Assembly (NCBI GenBank): GCA_963930775.1
Contig: OZ005694.1
Coordinates: 3,658,001 to 3,722,000 of the forward strand
Length of the DNA: 64,000 bases
Direction of reading: 5' to 3'
Source: Cliona cf. orientalis
Taxonomy: Eukaryota > Porifera > Demospongiae > Clionaida > Clionaidae
The translations under genes were made by a program, and so were the position numbers. Of this stretch, positions 11,364-23,505 are shown one piece after another. Numbering within the stretch: position 1 is the first letter of the stretch; every line of letters begins with the position of its first letter. The notes beneath the pieces were generated by a model. The model was not told the DNA's origin. It was given only the letters and a program-made list of their open reading frames with translations, and did no database searches.

Positions 11364-13027
11364 CTTTTTATAGACACTTGTGTAGATCGATGTGTACTAT
11401 TGTAGATATACGATACTAATAACTGCTGTATTACTGAAAGTCTAATAATGATTTTCCACCAATGTTGCTAAATTAAAACGATATTATAATGGGTAATACA
11501 GGGGGTGGCTAGCCACCCCCCTTCAGTTCTTTTGTGCAACGTAGTATATTGGAGATATCAATCAGCCACCCCCTAGTTAACTATGGGTAGCCACACTATC
11601 AACCACCTTCTGTGCAAAATTTCTGGATCAGCACCTGCAACAGTAATAATAATATATTATTAAACATCTGCTGTAAGGTTGATCATCACCAGCAGGTATA
11701 CCCAACAGTTTTCAAACCTGAGTTCATAAGAGGGTATCAACGTAATTAATCCAATGCTAAAGACAGTTACTTGAAACTAACCAACATTTAGCTCTAAAGT
11801 AGGTCTACACATCTTGATTGTACCTAATTTATAGCTAGATCAATGTAGAAGCTGGCATGTAACAGTGAAAGACTGGGGATGAGGCTACAGATCCTACATT
11901 ATAGCATACATACAAGGTCATGATACATGGCACCGGTACATCCTATATAGCTGAATATTATAGAAACCTAGTTATGATAGCCAATTGATAAGGCCATACC
12001 AATTTGATGTTTTGTTTCTTGGACAAACAAGAGCTGGAAACAGACCCGTGTGATCGGCATGAAAATAAAAAAAACAAAACAAAAACAAAACAACTAATTA
12101 ATAATAGGAGGTGTGGCCTAGCAAATCGTGAGCATCAGATAGCCAGCTATCAACTGTAGTGAATACTGGCATTCTAGAGCAGTTTTGATGATCGTTTAGC
12201 ATTATCAGTAGCAGACCAAAAGAAAGAGCTTGTCGATCACTATCATAATGTGACGCATATTAATTTAAAAATTGTTTTTTTACAACAGACCCACCGAATC
12301 CGAGAAATAAAAGATTATAGCCTAATAGCAATTGGCTTGGTGATAATTAATTTATTATTTTGTTTATCTTCTTGTAGAACGTGATTATTGCATGAAGCCA
12401 TATAATATCAAAGGCATTGCCCACTAGTTTTCTTTGAAACTACTACCTTGTACGTGCCAAATAATACACAGGACCATCAACATAAAGTTATAGTTGTGCG
12501 TGCACAGAGTGAAGTACAATTAATTTTACAGCTATAATATAGCTATCATGATGAGTGGTTGAGTGGCAAATCACTCACTGAGTCATATCATTATAATATA
12601 CCAATTGCATAATGTGGTGTGGAATAATTGAATATGCATTCCGTGAAAATCTAACATGTATATTATGCATATGTGTAGAATTATTAATTTTTTTAGGTGC
12701 ACATATTCGGTTTCATGCTGGACTTTTTTTTGTTGTGAGTTCATGTGGGGTTGGGGGGGGGGGGGGGGGTGCATGATGCATTAGTGCTATAATTATATGA
12801 TCATCAATATTATCTCCAGGGTGTCTGAAGGCAATCTTTAGCCCCATACAGATCAGGAGATAACAATACTTATTATTATAATAATTTCTACACTCAGTGG
12901 GAGTTTGCATACTAATGAAAGAATCTCCTTAAGAAAAGTACCCTTTTGTTATTGACAGCTGATGATATTACTTTTGTGTCATCACCCCCCCCCCCCCCCC
13001 ACATTAACCTTGTATCATTTCTCTTAT
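11364..13027. other. Intergenic, PLAC8 genes 1-2
   Basis: Contains a CCACCCCC/GGGGGTGG inverted pair around 11500-11570, a lone Mutator-like terminus GGGGATGAGGCTA near 11875 and a G-run near 12758. No gene seen. Confidence 0.5.
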
Positions 13028-13255
13028 CAGTGGAGTAGGAAGCAATCGCGTGTTGCAGGGGCCACCGATACAAGTTGTGGGTTAAACCAGACTTTTACGA
13101 AGAAAGTCTGGTATAATATATTGAAAATTGAAAGAAAACATACACAAGGGTTTTGTATCAAGCCTGATTATTGGAGGGGCCAGGCCCCCCCCTTCTGAAA
13201 TATTGGGGGGGGGGGGCCAGTGGCCCCCCTGGCCCCCCTGGTTCCTACTCCACTG
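13028..13255. mobile_element. hAT-like non-autonomous element, 5-bp TSD
   Basis: Termini CAGTGGAGTAGGAA and TTCCTACTCCACTG bound 228 bp; CTTAT flanks both ends (13023-13027, 13256-13260). Confidence 0.85.
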
Positions 13256-13515
13256 CTTATTAATTTTACCAGTATGCTGCTACCCATACTCCTAGTAGTG
13301 TACATGTATTCACCTTACGACTAGCAATACCTTAATTATTATTATTTCTACCATACCATGCATTGAGGTTTACCTAGCTTGATCGCTTTGGTCGTATGCT
13401 ACCATGTTGTACGTTGCTGTTCACATATCACGGACATGTAGTGGAGGAATGGAGAGTGACCAGAGTTTTCTTAAAATAATAATTATTGTAATATTGATGA
13501 ATGAAAATAGTGTAG

Positions 13516-14017
13516 CTACAGCAAGACTACCTCGGTTGACAACTTGAAATTATCTCTATTTTCACCACTCTCTTCATGATCGGCTTTCTATGCTCCCGGA
13601 GATATTTATGTTGCTCTATATTCTGTAGCTAGTTACCATCTCTGTAGTTGTTCCTATAGCAGTGCAGATTTGGACAGTCACTATCACAAGCATCCAAGGC
13701 TTGCTGTACCTCCTGTATGATGGGCTGGTCAAACAATTCAATAATGGCATGCATTTCATCACCACACCACTGAGTATTCAATAGTGCATGCTCACTTCAT
13801 AGGCTATTTTGCTGGTCTTATCACCATTAGCCAATACACACCATAATATTGCCTAGTTTATGATAGTTTTAATAATATTAATAATTATTATTATTATCCT
13901 GCCAAACAATGTTCCCGCTACATGAATGTCTGTTCTGTCAAGTTTTGCCTTGCATGCTTTGGTCTGAAACCATAGGCTCTTGGCTTCTCTTGCTGCATCT
14001 CTACACCTCCCCGGCAT
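13516..14017 (-). CDS. Candidate small minus-strand gene, unrecognised (about 98 aa)
   Basis: A tentative three-exon model on the minus strand is 14017-13922, 13769-13637 and 13583-13516 (stop TAG). It reads MPGRCRDAAREAKSLWFQ at the start, then CGDEMHAIIELFDQPIIQ and CDSDCPNLHC in the middle, and SGENRDNFKLSTEVVLL at the end. The ATG follows an in-frame TGA two codons upstream, which supports it as the start. Junction phases are 0 and 1. The second intron would be only 53 nt, and the first donor could instead lie a few codons further on. No family is recognised. It could be a real short gene sharing a promoter with PLAC8 gene 2 (starts 196 bp apart), or a remnant of a transposon gene. Confidence 0.33.
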
Positions 14018-14029
14018 TGCTCAGTCTAT

Positions 14030-14061
14030 CCATAGATATTAGAGCGCTCTAATATCTATGG
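14030..14061. repeat. Perfect 32-bp palindrome
   Basis: CCATAGATATTAGAGC and its inverse abut at GAGCGCTC. It sits between the minus-strand candidate start (14017) and the PLAC8 gene 2 ATG (14214). Confidence 0.9.
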
Positions 14062-14213
14062 TCTATCCCTAGTTGCATGAGTTGGTTTCATGTATCACGG
14101 CGATGCACGCTCATCATGCATCATAATTATCATCTGGTAGTGGTCGCCACTGACACCCTATACAATAATTTTCAGATATTACACTGGTACATGTTGTGTG
14201 TTGTACGCTAGCT

Positions 14214-17200
14214 ATGTCTAACGACTGGAGTAACGGACTGTGTTCCTGCTTTGAGGACTGTACGACGTGTAAGTACTATCATACACTATAGATCTACACA
14301 GAAGGCCTGGGAATAGATCAGGTTGGGTAGTTTATTAAATATGCAGGAGGGTGCATGCTAGCTGCATTGATCAAGCCTCTCATGTGTCAGGCCATTTAGA
14401 TTCCGCATGTTCCGTGAGAATGGATTGTCACTTCAGTCAGGAAATTAATCTAATTTGTGTATTTTCTCGGCTTAGTCAATTTATAGTGGAGTGATTGAGT
14501 GATCAAGTTTATATATGTACCATGTCACAAAAATTTGGCCTGATCTTGTAAAAGAAAATAAGGAGCGTCAGCATAATATAAGGTCTGTCACATGATATTT
14601 GCACCCCTGAAATATTCGGACCCCCCATGCAGACCCTGAAGACTACCCCTGCCATACAGACCCTGAAAACTAACCCTGCTAACTATTCATACCCAGAACC
14701 CAGCCCCTGACCCTCTGCTATAGTTGATAATATGCATGGGGGTCCATGTAGACGACTTAAGGCGTGACCGTTTAGCCCATTAACTGCGCATATTGATTGG
14801 TGGTCAACACTGCCATAGCTTTATACAGCATACGATCGCGAGTGCATTTCTCATCTCTCAGCTCGCCTACGACACCGTAAAGGCATTGAAGCTTCCGGAT
14901 GTAACGCTCTCGAGCTGCTTTAGACAAACTGTCGATGTACTTCTTGCTCATGATCAATCTTTGCTAGCTTCCACTGGCATACTGCAGGCAGTACACGCGG
15001 TATTGCCACTTGACCACCAAAATGGCGGATAGCAACGGCTGCTATGCAGTTAATGGGCTAAACGGTCACACCTTAAGTCGTCTATACATGTATTTCAGAA
15101 ATATAAGGGCCGGGGGTCCAAATATTTTGAAATATATGGACCGGGGGGAACAAAAAAGGGGGTGGGTCCACATTTATCGTGACAGGTCCCAAATCATTGA
15201 TTATTAGTTTCTCATCAGCCACCTGCATCAATTTTTCAAGCTACTATTTTAGTATTACTGCATGCTAATGATGCAGTAAGGGGGTGTATCTTGCAATTTT
15301 TGCCGAGTTGAGTTCAAGGTGAACTACTGTGGCAAACTGCTAGCTTCGTCCCCAGCTTTTAATGTTGCACGCAACATTAAAAGCTGGGAGATCGAGAGGG
15401 GGCCTGGGGACGAGGCTAGCAAACTGCTGTCTACTCTGAAAAAGATACAGCTGTTTATCTGCTGATACAAGTTTTCAAATGTTTTCGGCAAACTGCTGTC
15501 TACCGTCTGAAAAAAATTATTCATCCGCTGATCAGCTGCCTGGTCAGCAATAGTAATGCATATCTGTGGTTTGCAGTAATTGAAATGATGGTAATACCCG
15601 CCAGCCAGCATGGTGTGCTGGGACTCTACCTGATGGTAAACTAATAATCAATCAATGGGGGCCTAATCTATTAGATTATTGCAAACTTTTGCACTTTCTC
15701 CTCAATTTGTAAATCAATAGCAACACAACATTAATTTTCATCCTTTGGGCTTCTTTAGGTGTAAAATAAACTGAATTAACATGAGACTATCAAGTTAGTT
15801 TGATTTACATGTATAAATTGAGGAGAAAGCTAGGGCAAAAGTTTACAAGAATCTAATGATGTACACCCTTGAAGGAGCGCTGAGAGCAATAACTATGATA
15901 CTGACTTCTAAAAATTCGGCTCTTCTAATTTTTGATACCCGGCTTATTGAATGCATGGTCTCTAAATCTTCGGCAAAAGGTCATCATGCATATAATAAAC
16001 GGGAATAGAATGCACATGCAGATGGAATGTTGGATATTAACCTCTAAAAAGTTCAAGCAGTAATAATATTATTATTTCCATGCCGAATTTCAGAAGAAAT
16101 AATTATAAATAATTATTCTGAATAATATTATTATATGCTATATCCTCTGGAGTTGGGTTTCTAACTTGTAATTTCTAGTTCTTGCATCTGCTCTGCACAT
16201 GAATCCTGGCTATATTAACTTGAGATACAGGTACATACAAGGTAGTGAAGGAAATTGAAGAGGAAAATTATGGTCGCTAATAATATTATGCTAAATCCTC
16301 TAGAGTGGGGTTTCTAACTTGTTCGTGTCGGCAATTGTATTGCCACGGTTATTGGCATCAGAACAAACCGGGGCTGATGCTAGACTGTGTAGAATTTTGA
16401 CATCTGCAAAATATAATAATTATAGCAGCAGTATAGTGAATCTTGGGACCAAGACAACGTGGAAACAACGTGGAAATAATATTATTATTGAGTATTGTAC
16501 GTTAATGGAATTCACAGATCATGATGCGACGGTGAATGATCACATGACAAGTCGACATTGTGCAGTGGCGGACGCAGGATTTGTGATAGGAGGGGCACGT
16601 GCGCATGAAAATTTTGCGACCACACCCCTTAAATTGCCGCTCAACGCTAGTAGTCGACACGTGGTAAATGGAAGTGGCTCAGCCATTTGAGCTAAAAAGT
16701 ACTAAGTAAGTTGGTTTATAGATAGTTTTACTCCACAGTTGATAGCCCTAGAATGTGTGCCTCTCTTGTAGCTATATAGTTAGCATGTGTGGCTCTCCAA
16801 AAAGGGGGGGCACGTGCCCCTTGTGCCCCTATGCTGGATCCGCCTATGTTGTGCTTGCTTATGAATGTTATTACCCCGCGCGCATGCGCAAGGGATAATG
16901 CAACATAAATATCGCCAGATCTGGAGATCTGGGCATCTGAGCGACTTGTAAATACAACGTATCCGTCAACATCGCCGAAAAACTGGCTTTAGTATGCTTC
17001 GAATTGTTTGGCAAGGCCCACGAGCGTTGCAAATACTGCGTTTTGTTGGCCACGCCTATGGACACTGCCCACCATGTGCTCTCTGCTCATGCGCACAACC
17101 TGGCACAATATGTAGGTAAAGGTCGTCAACAGGGCTAGGGTGCTCTCATCATCAAGCTCTCTAGCTAGCGCTCTGATCTGACCGGTCGACCATACATACG

Positions 17201-20200
17201 CTCTGACATCGACGTTGCAGCGTGCGCGGGGTATCTCAAATTGTTCTTGCTATGGTGGGACCATCTCTCTATGAATAACCTTGGAATAGCTACAATATAG
17301 ATGTGTAAGAAGGGTGTATTAATGAGTGGGGATGGTAATCAGGACTTCCTAAACGAGGGGGCGGAGAGGAGTGGTGACATGCAACAAGTAGGCAGTTTAT
17401 GATACAGCCAGAGGGAAATGTGTTCAAAAGCTTTATTATCAATTTATTTCTGAAAAGTGCAAAAACATCTTCTGACAGTTTGCTGAGTTAATGATGTCTA
17501 CCAAAAGATACATGTAATAGTCACGCTATTGCTTGATTGGTGATGATCACGAGTCAGTAATGCAAAATAATGAACAAGTGCTATTTCGATGCTACACGTA
17601 GCTTGCTAGCTATCAACACAGAATCTTGCTCATGATCTGATCCAGTAAGTGCATGCAGGCAGAAGCTAGGATTTCATTAATATTGTCAGTTTGATATACA
17701 TGTACATGTACCACTGACAACCCAAAAATTTAGCTTACTTTCTTCTTGCAAGTGATAAAAGCTGAGAGGTGCCTGGAGAGCTGTTATACTGATCTCCTTT
17801 GCATATGATTGAAATAATTTAGGAGAATCAGAAAAAGTATTGTAACACATTATGATATTTTTAGTAGCAAAAACGTCTCTGTGGATTTGACATCACAGCT
17901 GTAGTTGTAGTGGGGCTTGGTGGTACAGTAGTATGGCGACATCAAAATTCATGTATCATTTCAGTGAACTTCTTGATTGGGTATTCATCACACTGATAGT
18001 CACGAGTGTGTTATACCAATCTGACATTATTTCTCATACTGCTACATTTATGTGGATCGACTGCCCAGTACTTAGCTGAGCCTATGGTATACTACTTTCT
18101 GTACAGTGTGGATGGATGCATGCTTACAGCAAGGAGTTAGATACTTGAATTGTACCAATTAGCACTATACATACATGCGGCAGCAGCACACACGGGTGCA
18201 TGCTCTATCAGTCAAATACGTAACCTTCCCATACCGAAATATTTATAGTGTGTAATTTAAACCAACATAGGTATCATCACCTACTTCTGTCCATGCTACA
18301 TCTTTGGTAAAAATGCGGAGCAATTGGGTGAAAGCTGTGTGCTGTATGCTCTGTCCCAGTTCGTACCCTATCTAGACTGGTTCTGCAGAGCCCAGGTCCG
18401 TGGAAAGATACGTCAGCAAAGGGGAATTGAAGGAAGCTGCTTGGAGGATTGTTTGATTGTTGGATTCTGCACACTCTGTGCTTTGGTCCAGGAGTCTAGG
18501 GTAAGTGTTAGCTTTTGGTCTGTATACTCGTATGTGTGTGTGTGTGGGGGGGGGGGGGGGGGGGGGGGGGAGGGGAGGGGGAAGGGGGAAGCCATTTCTA
18601 TGTTTCATGGGGAAACCCCCAATTATAATTACATACATTGACCTTATTGTCAGAAACTTTAGCAAGGTACATAATATACATGTACCGTATTTATTCGAAT
18701 AGAAGCCACACCTCGATTAGTAACCGCCCTTGAATAGTAGCCGCACAAGGAGCTCTGCGAAAGAAATAGTAGCTGCTCTCGAATAGTAACCACACACATG
18801 CGTGAACACAATTAAATGGGCGTGGTCATGATCACAAGCCATAAACGATCGCTAGTTCGAGGCAAAAACATGGCAGAAAAGGTCCTTGGCCATGTTGGCT
18901 TGGTTCTGCTGCTTAGTGATCGATCATCTATCTTGAATATTCGAAAATCAGTCCTGAAAATCGAGTCTATTGTGTCAATGTCACCAAGAGGTATCGTTCC
19001 AAATTAATAAAAACCGTCCTCGAATAAGAGCCGCCCTCAATTAGTAACCGCACTCCAGCAAGGCTGAAATTAATAGTAGCCGTGGCTAGTATTCGAATAA
19101 ATAATATTATGGTATTTAATTTAACAAGATCGTCAAATTAAGAACTTGCCAATTATTTATCTTTGATTCACGTGTACCTATGATATTTATCAATCTGACC
19201 ATCAAGTTTATTTTTCTCCAATACCAACGAGAGTTACTTTTACATACTTGTAAACCAAATTAAGTTTATTGCTCTACTGCAATAAGGTCATCATGGTGTG
19301 TATTATGGTAAAGGTCGTCATAGTGCGTGCACAGTCTACAAGCCACATCGATGCCGGCGCCTCAATCACAGAAATACATGTAGAGTCTGAGACCAACTCT
19401 TTACCTTGATAGTGGCAAGTTTCGATGCTTCAATCACAGGAGATGAACTCGACAGTGCCGTACAGCTTCCAAATGTCAGGTTGGTTGCGGCATGACATGT
19501 AGTGTAGCACAAGGTTAGCTTTATTTATCCATGGGATTACGTTAGCTAAGAGAATATGTGAAGTTCGGCCAGCGGTACTTGTCGGAGAAAGTAGCTCTCA
19601 GCTTTTAATGTATTCGCTAGATACAGGGATCAGATACTCTACATACTTACTGATTTTCAAGTCTCAGACGCTAGGTTCGAATTCTGGGTCCCAACAACCT
19701 TTCATGCACGCTGAACATTTTGAAACGTTTCACAGCAATTACATCATAAGTTTCATCATAGGTTTCATCATAGGTTTTATCATGATTTCATCATGGGTTG
19801 GCCGAATTCTTTTTGTTGATTGGGACAACCTTAAAACCTTACTACATCCCTCATCCTTCATGAAAAGTATTACACCACGCTACTGTATGCCGCCCACTAT
19901 CGATCCACCTCAGCACATTGACAATCTGCGCATGCTCCATATTAATTACTATAGGGGCGTGCGGCTTGAGCTGGTTGACCCGGACGTGACCTTCACCTGC
20001 CATGTGCTGGACTGAAAGAAAGCGAACTGAGAGAATCGCCATATATCAGCGATAGTCCATGATCTCTTCTATGCTAGGTTCGAATTCTGGGTCCTAACAG
20101 CCTTTCATTTAAGCTATACATTTTGAAACAGTCTTCACAGCAATTACATCATAGGTTTCATCATAAATTTCATCATAATTTTATCATAGGTTGACCGAAT

Positions 20201-23200
20201 TTTTTTTGGGACTTGGCCATGGGATGCAAAAAAAAACTTACATGTACTATATCCCTCGTCCCTCATGAAAAGTACATGTATTACACTGCGCTAGTGTACG
20301 CTGCCCATCATCGACCTTGGTAACATTGACAAATTTAAACTGCGCATGCTTCGTATTGAATACTATTGGGGCGCATGGCTTGAGCCAATTGACCCGGACG
20401 TGACCTTCACCTGCCATGTGCTAGACTGAATAGGGAAATCTCCCAGAGTACGAGCTCACCAAAGAAAGTGAACTGAGAGAATCGCCATATACATGTATCA
20501 TTGATAGTCCATGGTCTTTTCTACGCTAGGTTCGAATCCTGGGTCCGAACAACCTTTTGTTTGAGCTAAACATTTTGAAACAGTATTCACAGAGATTACA
20601 TCATAGGTTTCATCATAATTTCATCATAGGCTGGCCGAACTATTCTTTTTGTGATTGGGATTCGGGATGTAATTATACATGTACATAATATGAATAACTA
20701 CCCTCGCCTTGATCAGGTTTACGGCATACCTGTACAGTGTATGATGTATAGTGGAAGTGCATGGCACTTTGATTCACCCATGCAGTAGGCTGAAATATTC
20801 AATTGCATACTCGAGGTTTCATATAGAGGGGGGAGCCATGGAATCCCCCAGCACAATCATCAAGGTACAATAGTAGGCATGTAATTTTGACTGTAAATAT
20901 CAAGTTATGATTACAAAAAAAGCGTAAAGATTGAGATGTGAATTGCTGAAATTTCAGCACAAATGCGTATCTAGGGATATCAAGGGTTAACTTTTCCATA
21001 TACTTTGTGTACGTGCCCCCTCCTTCTGTGTAAAACTCTATTCACCAAGATGTGAATGTTTATAATAATATTATTATAGTATGAAACACTTGACCATATC
21101 CCCATCCAGTAGCTGCAGGCCTACATGTATTTATAATGATATACACATGGTAAAAGGTTGTCAATATACATTGATCACAGCAATGGAATCTGAAACCGAC
21201 TCTCTTAATGGTAAATCTTGATGCTTCAATCACAGAGATGAACTGGACAGCGTATTTTAGATTGGTTGTGTGCATGCATGCATGCTATCTGGTGCTATGA
21301 TAATATCGTACTGGTATAGCACAAGGTAGTCTCGCGGAGCCAGACCCGTACGCGAGGGGAGAGGGTCTGGTGACTTGCTATACACGGAGTTGTTCTGCTG
21401 GAATGCAATAATTGTCCATTTTACGTGATGTCACGTTAAGTTTATATTGTGTGGCGTGTGCTTGCCAAAGGGCACGTGATGTTTAATGACAATGCGTGAT
21501 TATTATGGAGGCGCATGACTATGGTAACGCAGTGAAGCTGCAACCTGATTGGTGCCGCTCTGTACAGAGCGCTGGAACAACTCTGTGTATAGCAAGTCAG
21601 CAGACCCTCTCCCCCTGTGTAAGGGTCTGGCTCCGCGAGACTAAGCACAAGGTGGCTTTATTAATTTTATACATGAGATTACATATAAGCCAAGGGAATG
21701 GATACATGTGTCAGATACACTACTTAGTAAGTCCTAGAAAGGCTCTGAATTTTCTCATAATCACCCCGCGTGCATACGCAAGGGGTAAAGTAATCGGTTG
21801 TGTTGTCATCGTTGTCGTCAGCACAAAAATCACCATCTCTCGATGCCTAGGCACCTAAGCGACTCGTAAGCACAATGAATCAGTAGCCTTTGGCAAAAAA
21901 CGGGCTTCAAATTGAGGGCCATGGTCCACGAGCATCACAATAGTGCCTTTTTGTTAACCACGCCTATTGACAGTGCCCACTCAATGCATGCAGGCCTTGT
22001 GCTTTCTGCTCATGGGCATAACAAATGTTATGAACTGGTAAAGGTCGTCAAATAATTCTAGTGGCATACATGTATGTTTGGCTGCTAGACTGGAATGCAA
22101 AGCCTTGTTGAATCAGAATGTAAGATACCTATATCTAATCTAGATCTGGTGCAGAGAGAGTCAGTGGTTTCTTGGCCAATATCACCAGGAGCCCTATAAT
22201 AACCAAGCAGCATTTCTACTCAGTAGCTATATTCAAGTTTTTTTCCCCATACACACAAAGTAGATCTATAGATTGTGCAACGTGCGCGCGGGGTACATGT
22301 TGTATGTGCTCTACATAGCTCTAGTTATCTCATAACCACAGCCGTGATAGGTCTGAAGTTTGAAGCTGTACCAGCTGTGCTGTCATATTCGCTTAGATCT
22401 GTGATTGAAGCATTGAGACTTGTCACTATTGAGGTCAAGATAGTCTCAGACTTGATTGAGGCATCGAATGTAGACTGCATGTGTACGTATAATATATGTA
22501 TTGACGACCTTATACCACATGCACTATTATTCAGGGCTGCCGGAACCGGTCAGGCTGGTCAGGCCAAAACCGGACCACTTTTTTCAGGGCTTGGTTGGGT
22601 ATTTTATTTATGGCATGGTAAAGATCGTCAGATAATAAATCGCACATGCTTGATAAACAGCACACCAACTCATCTTCAAATGAGCTTCCTAAGTTTTTTG
22701 TATATTTAGTCCTAGTTCAGCGTACAGTATTTAAGGTCCTTTAAAGCTTAATATAAGTGGAGAGATTGTTTAAATCATGAGGCTGCCTTCTGTTATCAAA
22801 AATTCCGTTCACCGAATCTTACCTTGGGATTTGGGCTATACAATGAAGTGTAAATATTGGCCATAGAAAGTGGTCTCAAACGCCATCAGAAGAGGTAAAT
22901 TACAAAATTTTTCTGGGGGACCATGCCCCCAGACCCCCCTAGTTTTGCGTGCGTAATTGCTTCACGTTCTGACTTAAATCATAGATATTATAGACTTACG
23001 TACGTAGTCTATATGATCTATGCTTAAATTCAAGCTGGCCGGACCACATGTAAATTGCTTCCTCCAGGCCTGTTATTAATTGGAATATGATCAAGTTATA
23101 CAAAAACTATACTGATTCCTGTTATCTTTCCACTGCTAAATTAATCCTTTTTCTTTGTTGCTCTCTTTTATGTTATGCACAATGTTTATAGGAGCTGAAA

Positions 23201-23233
23201 GGAGCTGGACCGCAGAGTATGTTGCGTGAATAA
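14214..23233 (+). CDS. PLAC8-domain protein, array gene 2 (3 exons, 108 aa)
   Basis: Exons are 14214-14268, 18271-18500 and 23192-23233 (TAA). Exon lengths (55, 230, 42 nt) and phases (1, 0) are identical to gene 1, and the first 19 residues differ from gene 1 only at residue 17 (Thr for Ser). FCPCYIFGKNAE is intact. The C-terminal motif reads GFCTLCALVQESRE, so the first Cys of the CC pair (residue 84) is Phe and the Pro is Thr, while an extra Cys sits at residue 79. Introns are 4.0 and 4.7 kb, against about 0.1 kb in gene 1, and are filled with transposon copies. The near-identical coding structure makes this the closest paralogue of gene 1 and a recent tandem duplicate. A minus-strand candidate gene starts 196 bp upstream. 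Confidence 0.88.
14749..15084. mobile_element. 336-bp element with 39-bp inverted termini and an internal ORF
   Basis: TAGACGACTTAAGG, then GTGACCGTTTAGCCCATTAA, is repeated inverted at 15046-15084 with one mismatch in 39. Flanking bases suggest a TA target. On the minus strand a 61-codon frame (14957-14772) reads KKYIDSLSKAARERYIRKLQ and ends with its stop inside the left terminal repeat. It is nested in a larger repeat marked by GGGTCC-rich ends (about 14610-15190). Confidence 0.8.
15341..15418. mobile_element. 78-bp Mutator-like MITE, perfect 9-bp TSD
   Basis: Termini TAGCTTCGTCCCCAG and CTGGGGACGAGGCTA enclose 78 bp, with GCAAACTGC duplicated at 15332-15340 and 15419-15427. The interior contains a small hairpin, AGCTTTTAATGTTGC and its inverse. 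Confidence 0.88.
15906..16096. mobile_element. TTCGGC-ended MITE, copy 2
   Basis: Begins TTCTAAAAATTCGGCTCTTC and ends ATGCCGAATTTCAGAAG; it is the reverse-complement counterpart of 7833-8027. It lies in intron 1 of PLAC8 gene 2. Confidence 0.7.
16563..16848. mobile_element. hAT-like non-autonomous element, 5-bp TSD
   Basis: Starts CAGTGGCGGACGCAGGAT and ends ATGCTGGATCCGCCTATG, 286 bp. TTGTG flanks both ends (16558-16562, 16849-16853). It lies in intron 1 of PLAC8 gene 2. Confidence 0.82.
16872..17240 (+). repeat. Family-B repeat copy
   Basis: TACCCCGCGCGCATGCGCAAG start, AATCGCCAGATCTGG-type body and a GTGCGCGGGGTAT 3' part. Lies in intron 1 of PLAC8 gene 2. Confidence 0.65.
18546..18572 (+). 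repeat. Poly(G) tract beside PLAC8 gene 2 exon 2
   Basis: An uninterrupted G run of about 25 follows TGTGTGTGTG, 46 bp after the donor of exon 2. Similar G or C runs of 14-26 lie near 7804, 10390, 12758, 12987, 25254, 25580, 38641, 47229 and 49041. Confidence 0.85.
18683..19115. mobile_element. TACCGTATTTATTCGAATAG-type element
   Basis: Left end ACCGTATTTATTCGAATAGA and right end ATTCGAATAAATAATATTAT are inverted. GTAACCGC/AGCCGC motifs recur internally. A left-truncated relative ends at about 37245 and a diverged relative occupies 39005-39350. It lies in intron 2 of PLAC8 gene 2. Confidence 0.7.
19660..20660 (+). repeat. Three tandem units with a tRNA T-arm-like box
   Basis: Each unit begins GCTAGGTTCGAATYCTGGGT (19671, 20074 and 20525). 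It is followed by TTTTGAAAC, a short array of TCATAGGTTTCATCATA, then GGCCGAAT and GACCCGGACGTGACCTTCAC in the two full units. The third unit is truncated. Partial relatives are at 26166-26275 and 28205-28400. Lies in intron 2 of PLAC8 gene 2. Confidence 0.7.
21327..21643. mobile_element. Mutator-like MITE, perfect 9-bp TSD
   Basis: Termini TAGTCTCGCGGAGCCAGACC and its inverse bound 317 bp. AGCACAAGG is duplicated at 21318-21326 and 21644-21652. It lies in intron 2 of PLAC8 gene 2. Confidence 0.9.
21763..22326 (+). repeat. Family-B repeat copy
   Basis: ACCCCGCGTGCATACGCAAG start, TAATCGGTTGTGTTGTCATC body and a CATAGCTCTAGTT end; nearly full length. Lies in intron 2 of PLAC8 gene 2. Confidence 0.7.
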
Positions 23234-23328
23234 CTTTAACTGCTACGTGATCATGATACTGTTGTGTTGAAATAACTTTATTGATTTATACATTTCTGCA
23301 AAGTTTATAATAATAATATGAACTAGAG

Positions 23329-23505
23329 CTCTGTAGAGCACATACCCCGTGAGCACATTGAGTAATTACATGTAGATCTACTTTTGTGTGCATGGTAGAA
23401 ATGCTCAGTCTTGGGTATGCCGGTTGTAATGGTCCTGGTGATGTCAGCCAAAAAAACACTGATTCTCTCCAAAGCCCTGCACCAGATCTAAACTAGGAAG
23501 ATATA
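23329..23505 (-). repeat. Family-B 3' part, inverted
   Basis: AACTAGAGCTCTGTAGAGCA begins the reverse complement of the family-B 3' end, and CACCAGATCTAAACTAGGAAG continues it. It begins about 100 bp after PLAC8 gene 2 ends. Confidence 0.65.

Noticed and set aside
18324..18641. Plus-strand frame ending in a glycine run
   Set aside because: It is the PLAC8 gene 2 exon read past its splice donor into poly(G).
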